NCBI GenBank assembly: GCA_021823555.1
Contig: JAKANW010000293.1
Coordinates: 1 to 5,039 of the forward strand
DNA from: Chloroflexota bacterium
GTDB taxonomy: Bacteria > Chloroflexota > Anaerolineae > Anaerolineales > Villigracilaceae
Reading direction: 5' to 3'
DNA length: 5,039 nt
Of this stretch, positions 1 to 5,039 are shown piece after piece. Numbering within the stretch: position 1 is the stretch's first letter; each line of letters opens with the position of its first letter. The translations under genes were made by a program, and so were the position numbers. The notes under the pieces were generated by a model. It worked only from the letters and a program-made list of their open reading frames with translations. It had not been told where the DNA came from and did no database searches.

Positions 1-1
1 A

Positions 2-309
2 AACAGAGAACCGGCCGTAGGAAGCCTGTGCGGCGGAAATCCCAATCACGGTTTCAGCTTCACAACCCCGGATAGTCTGAAAGACGGGCAAGCCCACCCG
101 ATATACGCTTACGCAATAAACACTCCTGCGGGGGCAAACCCGCTCCTTTCCGGTTCTCCGAAATCAATAACCTGCGGTGTAAACGCCTGGTGGCAGGTAA
201 AGACTCCGATGTCGCCGCAAACGGAGATTTGGTTAGTCAAGTTCTTGCAGGACAAAAATTCGATCTGGCAGGAAGCGGAAACATCGCTGATGAAAAAGCC
301 TCCATTTGA
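2..309 (+). pseudogene. 3' remnant of a secreted/surface-protein module, frameshifted and cut at the left edge
   Basis: Reading from base 2 gives a run with the motif NHGFSFTTPDSLKDG followed by AYAINTPAGANPLLSGSPKS and then AWWQVK. This pattern recurs in large secreted and surface proteins of environmental bacteria (SLKDG...YAINTP...LLSGSPK, then WWQVKD.DV..NGDL). After the Lys codon at 200-202 the expected DSDVAANGDLVSQV appears only in the frame starting at base 202. One base (a G after gtaaag) therefore seems missing. The shifted frame continues to TGA at 307-309. The normal module goes on well past this point, so the gene is also truncated: its last codons lie inside the terminator hairpin of copA and are probably not original. 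The function of the parent protein is unknown; a cell-surface or extracellular role is inferred. A sequencing or assembly error could explain the frameshift but not the early end. The start lies outside the window. Confidence 0.55.
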
Positions 310-326
310 AACAGATGGAGGCTTTT
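294..326 (-). terminator. Rho-independent terminator of the csoR-copZ-copA operon
   Basis: A perfect 12-bp inverted repeat, AAAAGCCTCCAT / ATGGAGGCTTTT, has a 9-nt loop (306-314). It begins 13 bases past the copA stop. Read on the minus strand the stem ends in GGCTTTTT, a good U-tract. Read on the plus strand it ends in GGCTTTT, so it may also stop transcription coming from the left. Confidence 0.85.
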
Positions 327-339
327 CAAGTTATAGAAG

Positions 340-2775
340 CTACACTTTCGCTCCTCGCAATCTCAAACTATTGCTCACCACAAACACACTACTGAACGCC
401 ATGGCGCCCGCCGCCAGAATCGGATTCAAAAATCCCATTGCCGCGGCGGGAATGAGAATGACGTTATAGAAAAACGCCCAGAACAGATTTTGCTTGATCG
501 TACCGAGCGTCTTGCGGGAAAGTTGGATGGCTCGCGCTGCGCCGCGCAGGTCGCCGCTCATCAGCGTTACAGGCGCGGCCGCCATGGCCACATCTGTGCC
601 GGTGCCAATCGCCAGGCCCACATCCGCCTGCGCCAGCGCCGGGGCGTCATTGATGCCGTCCCCCACCATCGCCACCACGCTGCCACTCCCCTGCAGCTTC
701 TTCACTTCGGCAGCTTTGTCGGCCGGCAGCACCTCGGCCAGCACCGTGTCCACGCCAACTTGTTTGGCAATGGCCTCCGCCGTCTTCTGATTATCGCCAG
801 TTATCATGGCTACGCGCAGACCCAATCCGTGCAGGTGGGCAATGGCTTCCGCAGAACCTTCCTTGACCGTATCGGCAACGGCGATCACGCCGGCGGCCTG
901 ACCGTCCACAGCCACCAGCATGGCCGTCTTGGCTTCGGATTGCAGACGTTCAACTTCGGATTTCAATCCGTTCAACGGGATACCGCCCGACTCCAACATG
1001 CGGAGGTTGCCAACCAGCACGCTTCTGCCCTCCACCTCAGCCTGCACGCCGTTTCCAGGCTGGGACTTGAACCCAACTGTTTCCGCCAAACCCAGCCCGC
1101 GCGTGGTCGCTTCCGCCCAAATGGCCTCGCCCAGCGGGTGCTCGCTGCCCTTCTCCACGGAGGCCGCCAGGCGTAGTAGTTCGTCATTCGTAATTGGTGA
1201 TTGTCGGCTGGTTATGATGTCTGTCACCGCAGGCTGCCCCTTTGTGATCGTGCCGGTCTTATCCAGCACCACCACGCCAATCTTACCGGCGCGTTCCAAC
1301 GCTTCACTGTTGCGGAACAGGATGCCCATCTCCGCGCCCTTACCCGTCCCCACCATGACGGCGGTGGGCGTAGCCAGTCCCATCGCACACGGACAGGCGA
1401 TCACCAGCACGGCCACCATGTTGATCAAGGCGGTTGTAAAGAGGGAATCGGTAAATTGGTACTTGGGAAAAACCGATGGGACGACGAAATACCAGACCGC
1501 AAATGTGACCAGCGCAATGGCGATCACCACAGGCACAAAGATGGCCGAGACCTGGTCCGCCAGTTTCTGGATCGGAGCCTTGCTGCCCTGGGCATCTTCC
1601 ACAAGTTTGATGATCTGCGCCAGGGCGGTCTCCCTGCCCACTTTGATCGCTTCGAATTTGAGCATACCCAGCCTGTTGAGCGTCGCGCCGATGACGGGAT
1701 CGCCTTGCTTCTTTTCCACGGGCAGCGACTCGCCCGTCAGCATGGATTCGTCCACGGCCGAGCGGCCTTCGATGACCACGCCATCCACAGGAATCGTCTC
1801 GCCGGGTTTAACGAGGACGATGTCGCCGACGCGTACCTCGTCCACGGGCACCTCAGCTTCAAGTCCGGCGCGAACGACGCGGGCCGTTTTGGCGCGCAGG
1901 CCCATCAACTTCTTGATCGCTTCAGAGGTACGGCCCTTGGCGCGCGCTTCCAGGAATTTCCCGATGCGGATCAGGGTGATGATCGTCGCGGATGTCTCGA
2001 AGTACACATGACCGCCCACCAGATGGAACATGATCGCCAGCGAATACAGATACGCCACCGAGGAACCCATGGCGATCAGCACATCCATGTTGGCCGAGCC
2101 GCTGCGCAACGCTTTGAACGCGCCGACGTAATATTGCCAGCCCACGTAGAACTGCACGGGCGTGGCCAGCGCGAACATCAGCCACAAAGCCCAACTCGCT
2201 TCCATCCACTGCATCGGCAGGAGGCCAAGGTCCATGCTCATCGAGAACAGGAACAATGGGACGGTGAAGATCAGGCCGATGGTCAACAAGCGGCGCTGCG
2301 TATTGATCTCGTGTTCCCGCGCCTTGGCTTCGGCGTCTTCGGCCTGACCGCCCAATTCCAGGGCTTCGAAGCCCGCCGCGGCCACTGCCTGGCGAATCTC
2401 CGATTGGCTGATGATGGTCGGCACGTATTTGATGCGCGCCTTTTCGTTGGTGAGGGTTACCTGTGCTTCGAGCACACCGTCCAGCTTGGCGAGGGCCTTC
2501 TCGAGACGGCGGGCGTCGTTATCGTCGGCCAGGCGCTTGATGACCAGGTCGGCTTCGCCCGTGGCGACGCCGTATCCCGCCCGCTCGACGCGTGCGATCA
2601 CATCGGGCAGCATCAGTTTGGCGGGGTCGAATTCAACCGTGGCGCGCTCTGACGATAGATTCACCACCGCCGTATTGACGCCATCCAGCTTCTTCAGGTT
2701 GCGTTCAACGGTGGCCACGCAGTTGGCGCAGGTCATGCCGGTAATGGGGAGAGTGAGTTGCTTGGTATCAGTCAT
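340..2775 (-). CDS. copA: Cu(I)-exporting P1B-type ATPase CopA
   Basis: This inner-membrane pump of 811 aa couples ATP hydrolysis to export of Cu(I) from the cytoplasm. Residues 5-70 are a heavy-metal-associated (HMA) domain with GMTCANC (C16, C19). Residues ~76-140 look like a second HMA fold, but where GMTCxxC should be the sequence reads [10 protein letters not shown] helices begin at ~163. The actuator motif TGES is at 347-350, the metal-site CPC at 461-463 ([10 protein letters not shown]), the phosphorylated Asp in DKTGT at D505, the SEHPLG nucleotide-binding His-Pro at 546-547, and GDGIND at 705-710. The last two helices carry Y770-N771 and M792/S796. CPC with YN and MxxSS marks the Cu+ (P1B-1) subgroup. 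The length is normal. It is the last gene of the csoR-copZ-copA unit, 93 bases after copZ, with a terminator just downstream. Upstream of the ATG there is only an A-rich stretch (aagaaaaacaaaa) and no clear Shine-Dalgarno. Confidence 0.96.
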   Translation of the reverse strand: MTDTKQLTLPITGMTCANCVATVERNLKKLDGVNTAVVNLSSERATVEFDPAKLMLPDVIARVERAGYGVATGEADLVIKRLADDNDARRLEKALAKLDGVLEAQVTLTNEKARIKYVPTIISQSEIRQAVAAAGFEALELGGQAEDAEAKAREHEINTQRRLLTIGLIFTVPLFLFSMSMDLGLLPMQWMEASWALWLMFALATPVQFYVGWQYYVGAFKALRSGSANMDVLIAMGSSVAYLYSLAIMFHLVGGHVYFETSATIITLIRIGKFLEARAKGRTSEAIKKLMGLRAKTARVVRAGLEAEVPVDEVRVGDIVLVKPGETIPVDGVVIEGRSAVDESMLTGESLPVEKKQGDPVIGATLNRLGMLKFEAIKVGRETALAQIIKLVEDAQGSKAPIQKLADQVSAIFVPVVIAIALVTFAVWYFVVPSVFPKYQFTDSLFTTALINMVAVLVIACPCAMGLATPTAVMVGTGKGAEMGILFRNSEALERAGKIGVVVLDKTGTITKGQPAVTDIITSRQSPITNDELLRLAASVEKGSEHPLGEAIWAEATTRGLGLAETVGFKSQPGNGVQAEVEGRSVLVGNLRMLESGGIPLNGLKSEVERLQSEAKTAMLVAVDGQAAGVIAVADTVKEGSAEAIAHLHGLGLRVAMITGDNQKTAEAIAKQVGVDTVLAEVLPADKAAEVKKLQGSGSVVAMVGDGINDAPALAQADVGLAIGTGTDVAMAAAPVTLMSGDLRGAARAIQLSRKTLGTIKQNLFWAFFYNVILIPAAAMGFLNPILAAGAMAFSSVFVVSNSLRLRGAKV

Positions 2776-2795
2776 TTTTGTTTTTCTTATTTCAC

Positions 2796-2858
2796 AGGCC
2801 GCGTTGGAAACACGGCGGCAGGGTCAAAATGTTGTAGGCCACGTTTGAAACGTGACCC
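2796..2858. repeat. Pair of palindromic repeat units in the copZ-copA gap
   Basis: Two related units start 40 bases apart. Unit 2 (2837-2857) is GGCCACGTTT-G-AAACGTGACC, a 10-bp-arm palindrome with one mismatch and a core CACGTTTGAAACGTG that is perfect. Unit 1 (2797-2817) is a degenerate copy with about 7 of 10 arm positions pairing. Both share AGGCC.CGTT.GAAAC. The whole repeat pair lies in non-coding sequence between copZ and copA. It could be a REP-like dispersed element or an intra-operon hairpin that affects mRNA stability. It lacks a T-tract in either direction, so it is not a normal terminator. Confidence 0.6.
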
Positions 2859-2868
2859 ACATGGGAAG

Positions 2869-3084
2869 TTACAACGCCAGGCCAACAGCCGGATAGTTGA
2901 TCTCGGCCAGCAAAGCCTTGATCTTATCTTCCGAAGCGGGGGTATCGAAAGTGATGGTCACTTTCTTGGTATCGATCTCAGCTTTGACGGATTGGACGCC
3001 CTGCATGTCGCCAACTTCCATTTCAATGGTATGGGTGCAGTGACCGCAATGAATGGCAGGAACAGAATAGCTAACGGTGGTCAT
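2869..3084 (-). CDS. copZ: Copper chaperone CopZ (single HMA domain)
   Basis: A 71-aa cytoplasmic protein consisting of one heavy-metal-associated domain of typical length for CopZ. It binds Cu(I) with the two cysteines of IHCGHC (C13, C16) near the N-terminus and would pass it to CopA or to CsoR. The usual GMTC is replaced by AIHC, a common variant in small chaperones. The rest shows the HMA pattern: helix HTIEMEVGDM, then GVQSVKAEID, KKVTITFD and a C-terminal helix with KIKALLAEINYPA. The ATG at 3084 is supported by AAGGAG six bases upstream. It sits 50 bases after csoR and 93 before copA on the same strand, which fits a single transcript. A mercury-type MerP role is less likely given the neighbours. 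Confidence 0.9.
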   Translation of the reverse strand: MTTVSYSVPAIHCGHCTHTIEMEVGDMQGVQSVKAEIDTKKVTITFDTPASEDKIKALLAEINYPAVGLAL

Positions 3085-3090
3085 AGGAAA

Positions 3091-3096
3091 CTCCTT
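3091..3096 (-). promoter_or_regulatory. Shine-Dalgarno of copZ
   Basis: The minus strand reads aaAGGAG followed by tttcct and ATG. This is the strongest ribosome binding site in the copper operon, and it suggests the chaperone is translated more heavily than copA, which has no clear one. Confidence 0.75.
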
Positions 3097-3134
3097 TAGT
3101 TTTTTTACAGCAACGGCGTGAACCGGCGCTGGGA

Positions 3135-3404
3135 TTACACTTTATTGGCCGTGTCGAACACTTCGGTGATTTCCTTCAGAACGCGTTCGCGTTCGCCCGG
3201 GTCGTCGCCCCGGATGGCGGTGATGACACACGAGTTCAGGTGGTTTTCAAGGATCTGGGCGCTGACCTTGTTCAGCGCCGATTCCACTGCCTGGATCTGG
3301 CGGATGACATCAATACAGTACGCCTCCTCCTCGACCATGCGAATGACGCCGCGCAAATGGCCTTCGATGGTTTTCAAGCGGCGTAGAGCATTTTGGTTTT
3401 CCAT
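3135..3404 (-). CDS. csoR: Copper-sensing transcriptional repressor CsoR
   Basis: An 89-aa all-helical DNA-binding repressor of the CsoR/RcnR (DUF156) family. It opens with the family signature NALRRLKTIEGHLRGVIRM. The Cu(I) ligands are visible as C30, H55 and C59; the spacing C-x24-H-x3-C is the same as in known CsoR proteins (Cys36/His61/Cys65 in the Mycobacterium tuberculosis protein). C30 is preceded by Tyr as in copper sensors. Without copper it should bind the G/C-tract operator upstream; Cu(I) releases it. The ATG at 3404 is chosen because the conserved domain starts there and GAGG lies five bases upstream (3410-3413). The frame stays open to an ATG at 3548, but that extension would run through the operator and the promoter and has no family counterpart. 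First gene of the csoR-copZ-copA operon, so autoregulation is expected. Confidence 0.93.
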   Translation of the reverse strand: MENQNALRRLKTIEGHLRGVIRMVEEEAYCIDVIRQIQAVESALNKVSAQILENHLNSCVITAIRGDDPGERERVLKEITEVFDTANKV

Positions 3405-3445
3405 GATTGCCTCATCATTTCTGATAACACCTGGCTCGATCTCCT

Positions 3446-3464
3446 TACCCCCCCCAGGGGGGTA
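3446..3464. promoter_or_regulatory. CsoR operator
   Basis: TACCCCCCCCAGGGGGGTA: 8-bp arms TACCCCCC / GGGGGGTA around a 3-base centre. A C-tract/G-tract palindrome flanked by TA is the established operator form of CsoR. It lies 42 bases before the csoR start and just downstream of the predicted transcription start, a position suited to repression of the whole copper operon. Confidence 0.88.
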
Positions 3465-3474
3465 GGGTACGTCC

Positions 3475-3503
3475 ATAATAACCACTTCCAGGCCGCCCGT
3501 CAA
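3475..3503 (-). promoter_or_regulatory. Sigma-70-type promoter of csoR-copZ-copA
   Basis: On the minus strand there is a -35 TTGACG (3498-3503), a 17-base spacer, and a -10 TATTAT (3475-3480). The start of transcription would be near 3466-3468, so the CsoR operator covers roughly the first twenty transcribed bases. Confidence 0.75.
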
Positions 3504-3518
3504 GCCGAAAATGCTGAA

Positions 3519-3533
3519 AAGTGTCATACACTT
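3519..3533. promoter_or_regulatory. Palindrome in the divergent control region, unknown binder
   Basis: AAGTGT-CAT-ACACTT, perfect 6-bp arms with a 3-base centre. It lies between the -35 of the copper operon promoter (about 58 bases before that start) and the promoter of the Crp/Fnr gene (about 47 before it). It does not fit the TTG-N8-CAA Crp/Fnr pattern or the CsoR pattern, so the binder is open. Confidence 0.4.
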
Positions 3534-3537
3534 CCCC

Positions 3538-3565
3538 CTGAAATTCATCCTATTCAGAGTAAAAT
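3538..3565 (+). promoter_or_regulatory. Candidate promoter of the Crp/Fnr gene, leaderless
   Basis: -10 TAAAAT (3560-3565) is preceded, with 16 bases between, by a weak -35 CTGAAA (3538-3543). The ATG at 3573 is only 7 bases beyond the -10, so transcription would begin at or one base before the start codon. No Shine-Dalgarno is visible upstream, which agrees with a leaderless mRNA. Confidence 0.5.
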
Positions 3566-3572
3566 AACCCTT

Positions 3573-4268
3573 ATGGAAATTCCACCTGCCAACCTGAGAA
3601 GAGTTAGTGTCTTCCAGAATGCCAGCGATGGCGACCTGAAACTGATCGTCGAGCGCGGCATTCAGCGTTCTATCGAGGAAGGTGAATTCTTCTTCTTTCA
3701 GGGCGATCCTGCCAAATATCTCTACGTTTTGCTCACCGGGCGGGCCAAGTTATTGCAAACCAGCCGGGCCGGCCAGCAGGTGAACCTGCCCACCATCCAC
3801 GAATGGCAGATGTTCGGCGCGCTGGGTGTTGTTCGCGACCAGGCCACCTATCCAGCCAGTGCGCAGGCCCTCGAAGCCAGTACCGCCCTGGCTATCGAAA
3901 GCGTCTTTCTGCGCGGGATGATGCAATCCCGGCCTTATCTCTCCTTCGACCTGATGCAATTAATGACCGGGTACATTCAGGAAATGCAATCCCGTTATCG
4001 CGAGCTGGCCACCGAAAAAGTGGAACGCCGCATCGCCCGCGTTATGCTGCGTCTCACCGCGCAGATGGGGGCCAGGACGAATGATGGCGGAATCGAATTA
4101 TCATTTACCCGCCAGGATTTGGCGGAAATGTCCGGGACCACGCTATATACCGTCAGCCGCGTCCTGTCAGAGTGGGAACGGCGCGGGTTGGTGGAGACAG
4201 GCCGCGAGCGAATCCTGATCCGCAATCCGCATGGGATGGTCCAGATCGCCGAAGAGCTGGATAAATAG
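3573..4268 (+). CDS. Crp/Fnr-family transcriptional regulator, cysteine-free
   Basis: A 231-aa cytoplasmic regulator of normal family length. Residues ~8-125 are a cyclic-nucleotide-binding-type beta-roll (VFQNASDGDL, IEEGEFFFFQGDPAKYLYVLLTGRAKLLQ), followed by a long dimerisation helix (~126-165) and a C-terminal winged helix-turn-helix (~175-218). The recognition helix reads TTLYTVSRVLSEWERRGLV. There is no cysteine in the protein, so it cannot hold the iron-sulfur cluster of FNR. The Arg-Ser pair that binds the cAMP phosphate in Crp is also not evident (YPASAQA instead). The signal is therefore unknown; heme or NO sensing as in DNR/NnrR-type proteins is possible. The start at 3573 matches the domain boundary; the frame is open to 3393, but that part overlaps csoR, the operator and the promoters. 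It is divergent from the copper operon and 68 bases before the DUF1858 gene, which it probably controls. Confidence 0.9.
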   Translation: MEIPPANLRRVSVFQNASDGDLKLIVERGIQRSIEEGEFFFFQGDPAKYLYVLLTGRAKLLQTSRAGQQVNLPTIHEWQMFGALGVVRDQATYPASAQALEASTALAIESVFLRGMMQSRPYLSFDLMQLMTGYIQEMQSRYRELATEKVERRIARVMLRLTAQMGARTNDGGIELSFTRQDLAEMSGTTLYTVSRVLSEWERRGLVETGRERILIRNPHGMVQIAEELDK

Positions 4269-4287
4269 CCAAGGTCATTGAGCCTTA

Positions 4288-4303
4288 TTTGCGCTTGCGC
4301 AAA
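4288..4303. promoter_or_regulatory. Likely Crp/Fnr-family binding site
   Basis: TTTGCGC-TT-GCGCAAA is a perfect 16-bp palindrome containing TTGCG-N4-CGCAA, the layout of Crp/Fnr sites (FNR uses TTGAT-N4-ATCAA). Its centre (4295.5) is 41.5 bases before 4337, the predicted start of transcription and translation of the next gene. That is the standard class II activator position, abutting the -35. Confidence 0.7.
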
Positions 4304-4330
4304 GACAGGGCCGGGCCGCTGGGGTAAAGT
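4302..4330 (+). promoter_or_regulatory. Candidate promoter of the DUF1858-cupredoxin operon, leaderless
   Basis: AAGACA (4302-4307, four of six bases of the -35 consensus), a 17-base spacer, and TAAAGT (4325-4330). The A of the ATG at 4337 is the seventh base after the -10, the normal position of +1. A weak -35 touching an upstream palindrome is typical of activator-dependent promoters. Confidence 0.55.
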
Positions 4331-4336
4331 AGGCTC

Positions 4337-4570
4337 ATGGATCGTCCAATTCCGCAACTCCATCAGAGCGTATATGAAGTCCTGAATAACTGGCCCGATA
4401 CAGTCAGTGTATTCAACGCATTTGAAACAGCCTGCGTTGGTTGTTATCTGGCTCGCTTCTGCACGCTGGCAGACGTGGCCGCGACCTATAACCTTCCCGC
4501 GGAAACCCTGATGGATAAAATGGAACGGGCGGCCCAGAACATTCGATCTTTAATCAGGAGTGTTTCATGA
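4337..4570 (+). CDS. DUF1858-type small CxxC protein
   Basis: A 77-aa soluble protein. It shows the DUF1858 pattern: SVYEVLNNWPDTVSVFNAFE, then ACVGC (C33, C36), then CTLADVAATYNLPAETLMDKM. A third Cys, C42, follows six residues after the pair. Related small domains are found alone or fused to hybrid-cluster and other redox or iron-sulfur proteins, often in anaerobic and nitrogen-oxide metabolism; their exact job is not established. The cysteines suggest metal or cluster binding, or redox activity. The ATG has no good Shine-Dalgarno and lies directly at the predicted transcription start. The stop overlaps the next gene's start as ATGA, so the two are probably translated together. The context points to a role with the downstream copper protein or its regulation. 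Confidence 0.8.
   Translation: MDRPIPQLHQSVYEVLNNWPDTVSVFNAFETACVGCYLARFCTLADVAATYNLPAETLMDKMERAAQNIRSLIRSVS
4555..4560 (+). promoter_or_regulatory. Shine-Dalgarno of the cupredoxin lipoprotein gene
   Basis: CAGGAG followed by tgtttc and ATG. It lies inside the end of the DUF1858 gene, decides the ATG at 4567, and fits coupled translation through the ATGA overlap. Confidence 0.7.
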
Positions 4571-5039
4571 AATCCGTTTCAAAATTCCTTATCTTCTGCC
4601 TGCTAGCGGCTTTTGTGCTGAGCGCCTGCAGCGGGCAGGCTTCCGCTTCAACCGGCCAGGGCGGTTATGTTCTGACCACCGCGCTCAAGGATGGCAAGCT
4701 GGTCTTTGTCGGCGTCGGCAGCGACATCGAGGGCGTGGTTGACCCTGCGCTCAAAGTGGATCCAGGTCAAAAAGTGACCGTCACGCTTATCAACGGCGAA
4801 GGCGCTGAACATGACATTTTCTTTCCAGACATAGACGCCAAAACCGCCCGCGTCACCGGGCAGGGAAACAGCGTCTCGGTGACTTTCACCGCGCCGAGCC
4901 GCGTTGGCGCGTTCCCTTATCTGGACAGCGTCCCCGGCCACGCTGAAGCGGGCATGAAAGGCTACCTGCTGGTCGGCAATGCGACCGTTCCGGCTGCAGA
5001 CACCATGCAAAATATGAGCATGGGAGGAGACGCGAGTAC
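4567..5039 (+). CDS. Cupredoxin-domain lipoprotein, probably the N-terminus of a copper nitrite reductase (NirK-like); 3' end outside window
   Basis: 157 residues are visible and the frame is open at the window end. Residues 1-21 form a lipoprotein signal peptide with lipobox LSAC (C21), so the protein is exported and tethered to the membrane. Residues ~34-137 are a cupredoxin beta-sandwich: LKVDPGQKVTVTLINGEGAEHD, then VSVTFTAPSRVGAFPYLDSV, PGHAEAGM and KGYLLVG. Type-1 copper ligands normally follow His...Cys-x4-His-x4-Met. Here H82, H125 and M130 are in place, but the Cys position is D120, so this domain should not form a normal blue copper site. After it comes a Met-rich linker (TMQNMSMGG, ~146-154), which suggests further domains. 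Similar N-terminal cupredoxin domains precede the two catalytic domains of NirK-type nitrite reductases in Chloroflexota-like bacteria, as I recall; the Crp/Fnr gene and copper operon next door fit. A free-standing cupredoxin or other multicopper protein is the alternative. Cotranscribed with the DUF1858 gene (4-base overlap). Confidence 0.75.
   Translation, partial: MKSVSKFLIFCLLAAFVLSACSGQASASTGQGGYVLTTALKDGKLVFVGVGSDIEGVVDPALKVDPGQKVTVTLINGEGAEHDIFFPDIDAKTARVTGQGNSVSVTFTAPSRVGAFPYLDSVPGHAEAGMKGYLLVGNATVPAADTMQNMSMGGDAS

Noticed and set aside
209..469. Small plus-strand open frame of 86 codons
   Set aside because: It starts inside the surface-protein remnant in the wrong frame, passes through the terminator, and ends opposite the copA 3' end.
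1966..1968. Arg270 within the fourth transmembrane region of CopA ([16 protein letters not shown])
   Set aside because: A basic residue at this place also occurs, as Lys or Arg, in other copper ATPases of the same subgroup as I recall, so it is not likely to be a defect.
920..2652. Long open frames on the plus strand opposite copA (363 and 483 codons)
   Set aside because: They are antisense to a clear, full-length CopA with all family motifs. Their translations are rich in His, Arg, Gln or Ser with no recognisable domain, as expected of shadow frames in GC-rich DNA.
3405..3548. N-terminal extension of CsoR to an upstream ATG
   Set aside because: It would translate through the promoter and the CsoR operator, and it has no counterpart in the family. 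The ATG at 3404 has GAGG upstream and matches the conserved domain start.
3393..3572. N-terminal extension of the Crp/Fnr protein to 3393
   Set aside because: It overlaps the csoR start, the operator and both promoters, and it reads as unrelated sequence. The family domain begins right after the ATG at 3573.
4288..4303. The palindrome after the Crp/Fnr gene as a terminator
   Set aside because: The 7-bp stem has a 2-base loop, which is too tight, and no T-tract follows it on either strand. Its position against the next promoter fits a protein-binding site better.
4648..5010. Minus-strand open frame of 120 codons opposite the lipoprotein gene
   Set aside because: The plus-strand frame has a lipobox signal peptide, a Shine-Dalgarno and a cupredoxin domain. 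The reverse frame shows no domain or ribosome binding site.

Overview
The window looks like a chromosomal segment of a moderately GC-rich environmental bacterium. The protein flavours fit Chloroflexota (Anaerolineae-like) best, but this is an inference from remembered family resemblance and no search was run. It holds two divergent gene blocks that share a control region at about 3405-3572, plus a broken gene end at the left edge.

Left edge (1-339): the 3' remnant of a secreted or surface-protein module on the + strand. It is readable only if one frameshift near 202 is allowed. It runs into a strong hairpin at 294-326 that serves as the terminator of the copper operon arriving on the other strand.

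Minus-strand block (340-3404, transcribed right to left): csoR (copper-sensing repressor), copZ (HMA copper chaperone) and copA (Cu+-exporting P1B-type ATPase). A TTGACG-17-TATTAT promoter with a textbook G/C-tract CsoR operator just downstream of it precedes csoR. The logic is that Cu(I) binds CsoR, CsoR leaves the operator, and the chaperone and pump are made. The copZ-copA gap carries two copies of a palindromic repeat.

Plus-strand block (3573-5039): a cysteine-free Crp/Fnr-family regulator, then a 77-aa DUF1858-type CxxC protein overlapping by ATGA with a lipoprotein that opens with a cupredoxin domain and is cut by the window end. That last gene is most likely the N-terminal part of a copper nitrite reductase (NirK-like) or a related periplasmic cupredoxin. 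Its first cupredoxin domain has Asp where the type-1 copper Cys should be. A perfect palindrome TTTGCGC-TT-GCGCAAA (containing TTGCG-N4-CGCAA, the Crp/Fnr site layout) is centred exactly 41.5 bases before the predicted start of the DUF1858 gene, where a class II Crp/Fnr activator would bind. Both the regulator gene and the DUF1858 gene appear to be leaderless.

Together, the window reads as a copper-homeostasis operon placed back to back with a regulated copper-enzyme locus, probably for nitrogen-oxide respiration. The regulator, its likely site and its likely target operon are all visible.
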